Source: Deltaproteobacteria bacterium UBA1386 (GTDB taxonomy: Bacteria > Desulfobacterota > Syntrophorhabdia > Syntrophorhabdales > Syntrophorhabdaceae). From it: DNA of 17,051 nucleotides. The translations under genes were made by a program, and so were the position numbers. Position 1 is the stretch's first letter, and every line of letters starts with the position of its first letter. The notes below the pieces were generated by a model. The model ran no database searches. It saw only the letters and a list, made by a program, of their open reading frames with translations, and was not told the DNA's origin. The stretch lies in contig DBQU01000011.1 of assembly GCA_002305765.1 (NCBI GenBank), positions 1 to 17,051 of the forward strand, written 5' to 3'. Of this stretch, positions 1 through 7,059 are shown piece after piece.

Positions 1-41
1 AAGTATGTCCATGCCCAACTACTACCCGTCGTTCGGCGGCC

Positions 42-71
42 TTGACATCCGGCGCTGCTTGCATGTATAAT
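42..71 (+). promoter_or_regulatory. Sigma70-type promoter for the small protein/moeA unit
   Basis: The -35 hexamer TTGACA lies at 42-47 and the -10 hexamer TATAAT at 66-71, both perfect consensus, with an 18-bp spacer. Transcription would start near 78, about 35 nt before the small-protein start. No gene boundary upstream is visible in the window. Seen directly by inspection; activity is inferred. Confidence 0.75.
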
Positions 72-112
72 CACTCAAAATGTAAAGGGTTTTTAACCTT
101 CAGGAGAAAATG

Positions 113-295
113 ATGAGCGATAAGGAAAAGGCGATACTGGACGCGGTCGTGATGCGCGATGATAGAAAGGTCCTTACCTGCGCGATGGCGGTAAGATTGT
201 CGCGGGAACATGATATGTCTTTGAAGGAGATCGGGGATGCCTGCAACAGGCTGGGCATCAAGATAAGGGAGTGTCAGCTGGGCTGCTTCGCCTGA
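113..295 (+). CDS. Small Cys-containing HTH-like protein with CQLGCF tail
   Basis: A 60-residue protein rich in predicted helix. The middle (about residues 22-50) looks like two helices of a helix-turn-helix-type fold, with the stretch SLKEIGDACNRLGIKI. It ends in the motif ECQLGCFA and has four cysteines, at about 23, 44, 54 and 58. Two ATG codons are adjacent (110 and 113). The AGGAG at 102-106 is 6 nt from the second and 3 nt from the first, so 113 is preferred. The strong promoter at 42-71 and the following moeA paralogue suggest one transcription unit. From memory, small proteins with a similar CQLGCF end occur near molybdenum or tungsten cofactor genes, but this was not checked. The function is unknown. 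A metal-sensing or Fe-S-binding regulator is one possibility. Confidence 0.75.
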   Translation: MSDKEKAILDAVVMRDDRKVLTCAMAVRLSREHDMSLKEIGDACNRLGIKIRECQLGCFA

Positions 296-410
296 TGGCC
301 AGGCGCCCGTCCATCCGGTGCCGGGTCCCTGCGCTGTCTTGGGGTGGTCCCGGGTGACCTCCCACGGCACGAATCGCTGCGGAGAGCCCAGGGTCTTGCT
401 GGAGGAGCCC

Positions 411-1628
411 GTGAAGAGCATGTCTATCGGCTTCGAAGAGGCGTTGCGCCTGACGTTTGAGGCGATAGGACCTCTGCCCGCTGAGAGCGTCGGTCTTCTC
501 GAATGTGTGGGTCGCGTGGCCGCGTCGGACCTTTTTGCCCTCGTCGACTCCCCCTCGTCGGATGTTTCCCGGAAGGATGGTTACGCGGTTGTCTACGGCG
601 AGGTGAAGGACGCCACCGCCGCGGTTCCCGTCCGTCTCTCCCTCGCCGGTTCCACCTCTGCGGGTGCGGCAAAGAACATTGTCCTCACGGAGGGGACAAC
701 GGTGAGGGTGTTGACCGGGGCCAGGGTCCCGGCGGGGGCCGATGCCGTTGTCGCCGACGAATACATCAGGGCCGACGGGAGGGACATCCTTATAGAATCG
801 CCGCCCGACGAACCTGACAGGAACATACTGGCCCGGGGCAGGGATGTGCGCGCTGGGCAGCGCCTGATCGAGGCGGGTCGCCGCATATCTCCGGCCGCCG
901 CCGGTTTTCTCGCCGCCGCGGGTCTTGGCAGGGTCCCTGTCTTCTCGAAGCCGGTGGTGGGGATCGTCGGGACCGGCGATGAGATCGTCGAGCCCGGCGC
1001 GCCGCTTGCCGAGGACAGGCTCTACGCGAGCAATATCGTCACCCTGGCAGGGTGGTGCATGAGGTCGGGACTGAGATCGCTGACGGCCATCGTGAAGGAC
1101 GACCCCGATTCCATCCTCGCCGCCTTCCGGAGGATGTCCATGGAGACCGACGCCCTCATCACCAGCGGCGGGGCGTGGAAGGGCGATCGCGACCTGGTGG
1201 CGGATGTCCTTGAACGGATGGGCTGGAGAAAGATATTCCACCAGATCCGCATGGGACCGGGCAAGGCCGTGGGCCTGGGCGTGCTGAACGGGAAGCCCGT
1301 CTTCATCCTTCCGGGAGGGCCGCCGTCCAACTTCATGGCATTCCTGCAGATCGCGTGGCCGGGCCTCATGCGCCTCGGCGGCCACGAGGAACCCGGTCTG
1401 CCCCGCGTGAAGGCGAAGCTCTCCGCGGGGATCACGGAGGGTAACGCGGGATGGACGGACCTCTTCTTCGGGACCGTCGAAGAGACGGAGGACCTGCCCC
1501 TGTTCCATCCCATGGAGAAACGCAGCCGCCTCTCCTCCATAGCCGAGGCCACGGCGGTGGCATCCATACCCGAAGACCGGGACCACCTCGCGCAAGGCTC
1601 GGTGATCTCCGTCCAGCTGCTGACATAG
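411..1628 (+). CDS. moeA: Divergent MoeA-family molybdopterin molybdenumtransferase
   Basis: A 405-residue protein of normal MoeA length. The family inserts Mo (or W) into adenylylated molybdopterin in the cytoplasm. The MoeA architecture is visible: an N-terminal segment with DGYAV (Asp56), the GTGDEIVEPG motif of the MoGD-like domain, TSGGAWKGDRD (residues 251-261), a PGK loop, and LPGGPPSN near residue 301. Several usually invariant positions differ: SRKDGYAV replaces S(A/G)MDGYA, MGPGKA replaces KPGKP or KPGRP, and PGGP replaces PGNP. The minus-strand paralogue at 2859-4106 keeps all the canonical forms. GTG at 411 is chosen because GGAGG at 401-405 sits 5 nt upstream; ATG at 420 is the alternative. 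The family is clear. Specialisation for tungsten, or an altered role, is inference. Confidence 0.88.
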   Translation: MKSMSIGFEEALRLTFEAIGPLPAESVGLLECVGRVAASDLFALVDSPSSDVSRKDGYAVVYGEVKDATAAVPVRLSLAGSTSAGAAKNIVLTEGTTVRVLTGARVPAGADAVVADEYIRADGRDILIESPPDEPDRNILARGRDVRAGQRLIEAGRRISPAAAGFLAAAGLGRVPVFSKPVVGIVGTGDEIVEPGAPLAEDRLYASNIVTLAGWCMRSGLRSLTAIVKDDPDSILAAFRRMSMETDALITSGGAWKGDRDLVADVLERMGWRKIFHQIRMGPGKAVGLGVLNGKPVFILPGGPPSNFMAFLQIAWPGLMRLGGHEEPGLPRVKAKLSAGITEGNAGWTDLFFGTVEETEDLPLFHPMEKRSRLSSIAEATAVASIPEDRDHLAQGSVISVQLLT

Positions 1629-1681
1629 GACTTCGGGCTGCCTGATCCCCGTCCCCTTCCGCCAATCCTCTCAGAACCTCG

Positions 1682-1710
1682 TTGACTTCCATGGACCTTT
1701 CTCCTATTAA
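1682..1710 (+). promoter_or_regulatory. Promoter for the radical SAM gene
   Basis: TTGACT at 1682-1687 and TATTAA at 1705-1710 are separated by 17 bp. This gives a start near 1717, downstream of the longest-frame TTG codon (1682), so translation should begin at 1742 or later. The -10 match is imperfect (4 of 6). Confidence 0.5.
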
Positions 1711-1741
1711 TATTCGAAGTCATCAAAGAAAGCGGGTAATT

Positions 1742-2857
1742 GTGAGAAAATCGACGGAACATACGAGACAGCTCCACAGGATGTATGCTCTCGATGACGA
1801 AAGAATGAAAGGGCACGAGGGCTGGGAGAAATTCCCCCTCTTCTGGTTCATCCTCTTCCTGTCATACAGGTGCACGAGGACCTGTGAATACTGCTATGCC
1901 TTCAACCAGGTCGGCTACGACAACAGCGTCGAAATGGATGACAGGACGTTCGAGAGGCTCCTGGAATGGATCCCCGAGGTCTGGAGGGTCAATCGCACCA
2001 GGGTGAACATCGTCGTCTTCCTTGGTGGTGAACCTCTCCTGAGGACGGACAGGATAAAGAATGTGATGGACGCCGTCTACCGGAACACGGACGGAATGCA
2101 GGGGATGGTCTGCACCAATGCCGACCTTGTGGATTCCGTGAACTGGGACGACCTCGAAGATATCCAGTGGATCTCGACGAACATCACCGATATCCCCATC
2201 AAAGAGCTGGCCAGGAGGATGAAGGTGATCGGCGAAAGGTCGAACGTTATCAACCAGACCATCATCGCCACTCTCGATGAATTCAACCTGGAAAGGGTGC
2301 TTGACATAACACGGTTCGGGATAGAGAGCGGGTATCGTCTGAGGTACTACAGGAACATGTACTGGGGGATGGACCCCCGGTACAGGAAAGCGCTTCTCGA
2401 GAGATATCACGAACTATGCGATATGCTGGAGGATTACGCCATCAGGGGCTATGACGTCCACACCACGTTCCTCCTCGATTTCCTCATCCCCGCCTGGGAC
2501 CTGGAATCCTCCCCCTATCCCTGCGGGAAGAGGATGGCGACCGTCTTCCCCGATGGGACCATCGGGCCTTGCATAAGGAACCACACGTTCAAATCGGGGA
2601 CCATCTACGATCCGAATCCGCTGGCGAAGCTGCAGGTCTACGATTTCCACTACGATATCAGGCGGCCCGACCTGCCCGACGAGTGCAAGGTCTGTGAATC
2701 GAGGACCGCCTGTCACGCGGGATGCCCCAACGACAAGAGGATGTTCCTGGACAGCACCATCGGGAGATCGGTCCTCTGCGATGTGCACAGGGAGATCATT
2801 CCGCGGCTAAGGCACATCGAGAGTCTGAAACGAAACCCTTCAGGGACAGAGAGATAG
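1742..2857 (+). CDS. Radical SAM/SPASM-domain protein, candidate maturase
   Basis: A 371-residue protein if started at GTG 1742. The radical SAM [4Fe-4S] motif is CTRTCEYC (Cys44, 48, 51), followed by a GGEPLL motif that contacts SAM in this superfamily. The C-terminus has the seven-cysteine SPASM pattern: Cys261, 277, then 315, 318, 324, 328 (CxxCx5Cx3C) and 346, which in family members binds auxiliary Fe-S clusters. SPASM proteins usually modify peptides or proteins, or act in cofactor synthesis. Radical SAM maturases associated with tungsten oxidoreductases are known as a class, and this gene lies between two moeA genes and 1.7 kb from the AOR-type bamB. A role in maturing BamB or its cofactor is therefore reasonable but is neighbourhood inference. 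The start is uncertain: the ribosome-binding site before 1742 is weak, ATG 1781 is possible, and upstream starts fall within the likely promoter. Confidence 0.85.
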   Translation: MRKSTEHTRQLHRMYALDDERMKGHEGWEKFPLFWFILFLSYRCTRTCEYCYAFNQVGYDNSVEMDDRTFERLLEWIPEVWRVNRTRVNIVVFLGGEPLLRTDRIKNVMDAVYRNTDGMQGMVCTNADLVDSVNWDDLEDIQWISTNITDIPIKELARRMKVIGERSNVINQTIIATLDEFNLERVLDITRFGIESGYRLRYYRNMYWGMDPRYRKALLERYHELCDMLEDYAIRGYDVHTTFLLDFLIPAWDLESSPYPCGKRMATVFPDGTIGPCIRNHTFKSGTIYDPNPLAKLQVYDFHYDIRRPDLPDECKVCESRTACHAGCPNDKRMFLDSTIGRSVLCDVHREIIPRLRHIESLKRNPSGTER

Positions 2858-2858
2858 C

Positions 2859-4106
2859 TTACAGCTCGTCGTGGTCGATGAGCTGGATGGCGACGCGTTC
2901 CCCCGCCTTCATCCGGGTCGTGTCTTCGGGGATTACTATGAGGCAGTTCGCCTCGCTCATGGAGCGCAGCACCGATGATTTCTGGTTGCCCGTGGTGACG
3001 ACGTGGAGTTCGTTGTTCCTGATGGTGAACCGGCCGCGCAGGAGGAAGACCTTCCCGGCCTGTTTCTTTATGTCTTCGTCGAGGACGGCGTTGACGACGG
3101 GCTTGTTGATCCTCGTCGCGCCCATGAGTCTGAGGAGCGCTGGGCGGACGAACTGAATGAAGGATGTCAGGCTGGAGACGGGGTTTCCCGGAAGCCCGAA
3201 GACCAGCTTGTCCCCCTTCTTGCCGAAGGTGCAGGGCCTGCCGGGTTTTACCTTCACCCATTCGAAGAGGATGTCGATGCCCAGGTCGACGAAGATGTCC
3301 TTGACGAAATCATATTTCCCCATCGATACGCCGCCCGTGGAGATGACGACATCCGACCCCAGGGCCTTGAGGAACACCTCCCTCGCGTCCGCCATGGTGT
3401 CCTTCACGATGCCGAGGTAGAGGGGGAGGCCGCCGTACCTGCCCACCTCGGCGTGCAGGGTGTAGGCGTTGACGTTCCTTATCTGGCCGAACTGCATGTC
3501 TTCGCCGATGTCCGCGAGCTCATTGCCCGTAGAGATGATGGAGACAGTCGGCTGCCTGTACACGCTCACCGTGTTATGGTTGAGGGACGCCAGGATGCCC
3601 ACCTTGGCCGAGGTCAGGCGATCGCCCCTGTTGAGGATGGTGTCACCCACCTTGATGCTCTCCCCGGCGAACCTGTAATTCTCGAAGCGCGTGGCCTGGC
3701 GAAATACCCTGACGTATCCCCCCTCCTCCTCGGTGTCCTCGACCTGGATGACGGCATCTGCTCCCCGCGGTATGGGGGCACCGGTCATGATCCGTATCGC
3801 TGTCCCCTTCGTGACCTCTTTGCCCTCCGTCGAGGCGCCCGCCTGGACCTCTCCGACGATCTCAAGCCGGGCGGGACGGTCCCGCGACGCGCCGGCGGTG
3901 TCCGCGGCGATCAGCGCGTAGCCGTCCATGCCGGAATCGTCCAGCGGGGGCACGTTCGTGTCCGCGACGACATCGTCGTACAGAACGCGATCGGATGCTT
4001 CCATGATCGGGATGCTCTCACCGGAGAGGGGCCGGACGGAATCGAGGATGATCCTCAGGGCTTCCTCTACGGATACTGTCAGGCCTGCACTCTTCATATC
4101 GGTCAC
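2859..4106 (-). CDS. moeA: MoeA, molybdopterin molybdenumtransferase (canonical paralogue)
   Basis: A 415-residue MoeA with all expected signatures: DDSGMDGYAL (Asp61), TGAPIPRGADAV, STGNELADIG, STGGVSMGKYDFVKD, VKPGRPCTFG and GLPGNPVSS, and a C-terminal beta-barrel domain. It performs the final metal-insertion step of pterin cofactor synthesis. The GTG start at 4106 is chosen because AAGAGG (complement of 4115-4120) lies 8 nt upstream; the in-frame ATG three codons in is too far from it. It has its own promoter on the minus strand and converges on the radical SAM gene, with 1 bp between the two stop codons. A second, more divergent MoeA is at 411-1628. It probably supplies Moco or W-co to BamB and other enzymes, though metal specificity cannot be read from sequence. 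Confidence 0.93.
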   Translation of the reverse strand: MTDMKSAGLTVSVEEALRIILDSVRPLSGESIPIMEASDRVLYDDVVADTNVPPLDDSGMDGYALIAADTAGASRDRPARLEIVGEVQAGASTEGKEVTKGTAIRIMTGAPIPRGADAVIQVEDTEEEGGYVRVFRQATRFENYRFAGESIKVGDTILNRGDRLTSAKVGILASLNHNTVSVYRQPTVSIISTGNELADIGEDMQFGQIRNVNAYTLHAEVGRYGGLPLYLGIVKDTMADAREVFLKALGSDVVISTGGVSMGKYDFVKDIFVDLGIDILFEWVKVKPGRPCTFGKKGDKLVFGLPGNPVSSLTSFIQFVRPALLRLMGATRINKPVVNAVLDEDIKKQAGKVFLLRGRFTIRNNELHVVTTGNQKSSVLRSMSEANCLIVIPEDTTRMKAGERVAIQLIDHDEL

Positions 4107-4135
4107 TTCGGGAACCTCTTACGCAGTTTCGTTAT

Positions 4136-4164
4136 ATCATATTGGATTTAACCGGCCTTGTCCA
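4136..4164 (-). promoter_or_regulatory. Promoter of the minus-strand moeA
   Basis: On the minus strand, TGGACA (complement of 4159-4164, 5 of 6) and TATGAT (complement of 4136-4141, 5 of 6) are exactly 17 bp apart. The predicted start near 4129 leaves a leader of about 22 nt before the GTG at 4106, which includes the AAGAGG ribosome-binding site. Confidence 0.65.
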
Positions 4165-4168
4165 GACT

Positions 4169-4191
4169 TCCCGGCGGACCTTCCGCCGGGA
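4169..4191. repeat. Perfect 10-bp inverted repeat upstream of moeA
   Basis: TCCCGGCGGA at 4169-4178 pairs perfectly with TCCGCCGGGA at 4182-4191 across a 3-nt loop. No T-run follows on either strand, so it is not an intrinsic terminator. It lies just upstream of the -35 of the minus-strand moeA and could be an operator or a leftover repeat. Its function is unknown. Confidence 0.6.
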
Positions 4192-4424
4192 TAGCCCCCG
4201 GTGGTCCGCTTCATTTGGGTGCGGCCCCTCATTTTCCTGTCCTTTCTCTCTTGCACCTTCCATTCCTGCTCCCTTTGTGGTATCCTTTCCCACCCTTCAC
4301 ATACCCCGGCGGATGGGGCGGAAAAAACGACCCCCCCGATGGGCAAAAACCCAAAGCATTCCAGAGGCATGTATTGTGGTGACCCTCCATGGTGGTGAAT
4401 GGGGCAAAAAGGTCCGTATTTTCC
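4192..4424. other. Intergenic stretch with no recognised gene
   Basis: Together with the flanking sites, this fills the roughly 400-bp gap between moeA and bamB. It contains pyrimidine-rich sequence around 4225-4300 and a run of seven C at about 4331. Open frames crossing it on either strand run into bamB or lack ribosome-binding sites. I see no tRNA, CRISPR repeat or transposon end. Confidence 0.5.
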
Positions 4425-4452
4425 TTGACACGAGGGGAGCTTGTGATATAAT
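4425..4452 (+). promoter_or_regulatory. bam operon promoter with extended -10
   Basis: TTGACA at 4425-4430 is perfect consensus. TATAAT at 4447-4452 is perfect and is preceded by TGA (4444-4446), giving an extended -10 (TGnTATAAT). The spacer is 16 bp. Transcription would start near 4459, leaving a leader of about 55 nt. A promoter this strong for an inducible catabolic operon suggests control by a repressor; see the overlapping palindrome. Confidence 0.8.
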
Positions 4453-4459
4453 ACACAAG
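4440..4459. promoter_or_regulatory. Operator-like palindrome over the bam -10
   Basis: CTTGTG at 4440-4445 and CACAAG at 4454-4459 are perfect 6-bp inverted arms with an 8-bp centre that contains the whole TATAAT. A dimeric repressor bound here would occlude RNA polymerase. No regulator gene is recognised in the window, so the binding protein is unknown. A second short inverted repeat, CGAAGC/GCTTCG at 4464-4469 and 4482-4487, lies in the leader. Confidence 0.6.
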
Positions 4460-4514
4460 TTCACGAAGCGTTTCAAGGCGAGCTTCGGAGATATCAGAGG
4501 AGTAGGAGCCAAAA

Positions 4515-6503
4515 ATGAGATATGGAGAAACAGGGTACAACTTAGAAATCGATCTGGCAACGGGAAACATCGAACGGGTGGAAACGGATCCGAAGATGAT
4601 GGAGACCCACCTGGGAGGTCTCGGCACGAGCGTGAAGCTCCATTGGGACCGGGTTCCTGCGGATGTGAAGCCTTTCGACGATGAGAACATGCTGATAATC
4701 AGTTCCGGAGTCCTCAACGCCACTCCGGCCTTCAGCGCGAACCGTACTGTCGTCACCTTCTATTCGCCTGAGTCCGACCTTCTGGCGTACCCGATGATGG
4801 GGGGTTTTTTCTCGGCGGAGCTGAAGTATGCAGGCTACGACAAGGTCATCTTCCACAACAAGTCTCCCAAATGGGTTTATATCTGGATCAACAACGACAA
4901 GGTCGAGATCCGTGACGCCTCCCATCTCGTCGGCAGGGGCGCCCTGGAGACGCAGGACCTCATCCGCATGGAGCTGAACCAGCCCAACGCGCAGGTGGCC
5001 GCCATCGGCGTGGCCGGCGAGAACAGGTGCTTCACCGCCTCCATCGAGCAGGGCCGTTCCAGCGCCAGCCGTCTCGGCGGCGGCGCCATCTTCGGCGACA
5101 AGAAGATAAAGGCCGTGGCGGTCCGGGGAACGCAGGACATCAACCTTTACAACGGCGAAGCCTTCATGAAGGAAATGAAGGATATGATGGCCTACATCAA
5201 CTTCCGCAACACGAACCCCATCCCGGACGTCATGACGATCCTCTCCGGTATCGGTTCGCCGCAGGAAATGGTGCACACCGATGAGAAATGGCACACCGAG
5301 AACTTCATGTGGGGCAACGCGCGTACCCGCAGGAGAGGTTTCTGGGACGAGAAGATAAACGAAGAATGGCCGAGAACCCAGTTGGAGGGCATCAAGCGGC
5401 TCATCAGCTGCTTCAACTGTCCCCAGCACTGCGGCGCTCTGGTCGCTTACAAGGACACCCCGCGTTACATGGCCAAGTGTTTCGGGAAACTGACATACGC
5501 CATGGCGGCATACGTGGATAGCATGGACTTCGCCTGGAGGACGCTGCAGAAGGCAACCGAATATGGCGTCGACTCCTTCTCGACCCCGCAGATCCTGGCC
5601 TTTGCCGTCGAACTCATCGAAGCGGGTATCCTCACCGAGAAGGACCTCAAGGCGGGCCCCACGTGGCCGGCATGCCCCACGGACAAGGAAGGAAGGTTCC
5701 TCTGGCTCCTCGACAGGGTCGCCCACCGGGAAGGCATCGGCGAGATCCTGGCGGACGGCGTTTATCTCGCGGCCAGGCAGATCGGCAACGGCGCGGAGGC
5801 CTTCGATCACAACACGATCAAGAGACACGAGCAGCTCCCTCTCAAGCTCGGCACGATGGATCCCCTGTACTACCTGATGTATGCAACCAACGAGAAGATA
5901 AGCATCACACAGATCGAGGGGAACTGGCCTCAGGGCGCCTTCCCGACGATGGAGCAGAGGGAGGCCTTCGTGAAGGATTGGCCGCAGCTTCCCGATGACA
6001 GCTGGAAGCAGTGGCTCCTCGAATGGGAACCCCGCGGGGAAAAGGCGATACCCTATTTCCCGACGATCGATATGTGCTGTCATATAGTCGACTGGATGGA
6101 GATGCTTCACAATATCGATGACGCCTGTTGTGTCTGCGCCGGCATGTCATCCTTCTGTTTGAAGCCTCCCTATCATATACACAACTACCCGAGGATAATC
6201 TCGGCGGCGACGGGTCTCGACCTCGACGAAGCCTCGCTGAAGAAGATAGTCAACAGAAGCCGCAACCTGCACAGGGCGCTCAACAACAGGCGCGGCATGA
6301 GCAGAAAGGACGAGAAGCCGCCACAAGACCACTGGAAGAGAAGGTTCCCCGAGATAGAGGAGAACCTCATGTCCGCGTATTACACGTTCAAGGGCTGGAA
6401 CCAGGATGGCGTTCCCACAAAGGAACGGCTCAATGAGCTGGATCTCGGTTACGTTGCGGAAGACTTAGAAAAGAGAGGTTTATTGAAAGATGGCCAAGAT
6501 TAA
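4515..6503 (+). CDS. bamB: Class II benzoyl-CoA reductase, tungsten active-site subunit BamB
   Basis: A 662-residue protein of the aldehyde:ferredoxin oxidoreductase (AOR) family. It begins MRYGETGYNLEIDL, and stretches such as MMGGFFSAELKYAGYDK, EQGRSSASRLGGGA, TENFMWGNARTRR and HIHNYPRI match my memory of Geobacter metallireducens BamB closely. BamB carries a W-bis-pyranopterin and one [4Fe-4S] cluster. It reduces benzoyl-CoA to cyclohexa-1,5-diene-1-carboxyl-CoA without ATP, and in some syntrophs the reverse direction may matter. The cluster ligands CFNCPQHC are visible near residue 298, and a later cysteine-rich patch (CCVCAG) probably gives the fourth ligand. AGGAG at 4504-4508 is 6 nt before the ATG. 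The gene overlaps bamC by 14 bp, which suggests translational coupling and fixed stoichiometry. Paralogous BamB-like subunits acting on other acyl-CoA substrates exist, so the exact substrate is inferred. Confidence 0.93.
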   Translation: MRYGETGYNLEIDLATGNIERVETDPKMMETHLGGLGTSVKLHWDRVPADVKPFDDENMLIISSGVLNATPAFSANRTVVTFYSPESDLLAYPMMGGFFSAELKYAGYDKVIFHNKSPKWVYIWINNDKVEIRDASHLVGRGALETQDLIRMELNQPNAQVAAIGVAGENRCFTASIEQGRSSASRLGGGAIFGDKKIKAVAVRGTQDINLYNGEAFMKEMKDMMAYINFRNTNPIPDVMTILSGIGSPQEMVHTDEKWHTENFMWGNARTRRRGFWDEKINEEWPRTQLEGIKRLISCFNCPQHCGALVAYKDTPRYMAKCFGKLTYAMAAYVDSMDFAWRTLQKATEYGVDSFSTPQILAFAVELIEAGILTEKDLKAGPTWPACPTDKEGRFLWLLDRVAHREGIGEILADGVYLAARQIGNGAEAFDHNTIKRHEQLPLKLGTMDPLYYLMYATNEKISITQIEGNWPQGAFPTMEQREAFVKDWPQLPDDSWKQWLLEWEPRGEKAIPYFPTIDMCCHIVDWMEMLHNIDDACCVCAGMSSFCLKPPYHIHNYPRIISAATGLDLDEASLKKIVNRSRNLHRALNNRRGMSRKDEKPPQDHWKRRFPEIEENLMSAYYTFKGWNQDGVPTKERLNELDLGYVAEDLEKRGLLKDGQD

Positions 6504-7029
6504 GAAGAAAATCAAGACGATCAAGGTTGATGCCGATAAGTGCAACGGCTGCCGGGGATGCGAGATAGTCTGTTCCGCCTTTCACTCAACGCCCAGGTAC
6601 AGCACGATCAATCCGGCACGGTCCCGCATTCAGATAATCCGTCACCCGCTGAAAGACGTATGGCTTCCCATATTCGCGGGCGAATATACCCCGGCGGAAT
6701 GCATGGGCAGGGAAAAGTACGTGATCGACGGCAAGGAATACGACGAGTGCACCTTCTGCAGGGCCACCTGCCCGTCGAGGGACATATTCAAGGAACCCGA
6801 CTCCGGGTTGCCTCTCAAGTGCGACATGTGCGAGGACGAGCCGCCCCTCGAACAGCCGAAATGCGTCGAGTGGTGCCTCAATGACGTCCTCGTGTATGAA
6901 GAGAGGGAAGAAGAGGTCGAGGAGAGCGTTGAGATGGAAAAGGTCGAGACGGGCCTTGTATCCATGATCGACAAGTATGGGCTGGACAAGGTCGCGGAGG
7001 CCATAGCCCGGATATCCCAGAAGGATTAG
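6490..7029 (+). CDS. bamC: Benzoyl-CoA reductase Fe-S electron-transfer subunit BamC
   Basis: A 179-residue polyferredoxin-type subunit of the four-cluster (DmsB/HycB-like) class. The first cluster motif is CNGCRGCEIVC (Cys18, 21, 24, 28). Further ligands are Cys71, 87, 90 and 94 (around CTFCRATCP) and Cys111, 114, 125 and 129, consistent with three [4Fe-4S] clusters. The C-terminal third is very acidic (EEREEEVEESVEME) and ends in a helical segment. In characterised systems BamB and BamC copurify, with BamC wiring the tungsten site to the BamD-I module. The start at ATG 6490 is supported by AGAGAGG at 6472-6478 and lies inside the end of bamB. Confidence 0.93.
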   Translation: MAKIKKKIKTIKVDADKCNGCRGCEIVCSAFHSTPRYSTINPARSRIQIIRHPLKDVWLPIFAGEYTPAECMGREKYVIDGKEYDECTFCRATCPSRDIFKEPDSGLPLKCDMCEDEPPLEQPKCVEWCLNDVLVYEEREEEVEESVEMEKVETGLVSMIDKYGLDKVAEAIARISQKD

Positions 7030-7059
7030 ACGTCAAGATAACTTAAAGAGGATGGATAC

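Noticed and set aside
258..1595. Long minus-strand open frame (445 codons) opposite the first moeA
   Set aside because: GC-rich shadow of moeA; the translation is rich in Arg, Gly, Pro and His with no family motif, and the plus strand has clear MoeA motifs.
1682..1741. N-terminal extension of the radical SAM protein from TTG 1682
   Set aside because: The TTG and the following bases form a plausible -35/-10 promoter, and the extra residues do not resemble the family.
4142..4684. Plus-strand open frame of 180 codons crossing into bamB
   Set aside because: Out of frame with bamB, crosses its promoter and has no ribosome-binding site.
4542..6110. Long minus-strand open frame (522 codons) opposite bamB
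   Set aside because: Low-complexity translation with no recognisable domain; bamB on the plus strand is unambiguous.
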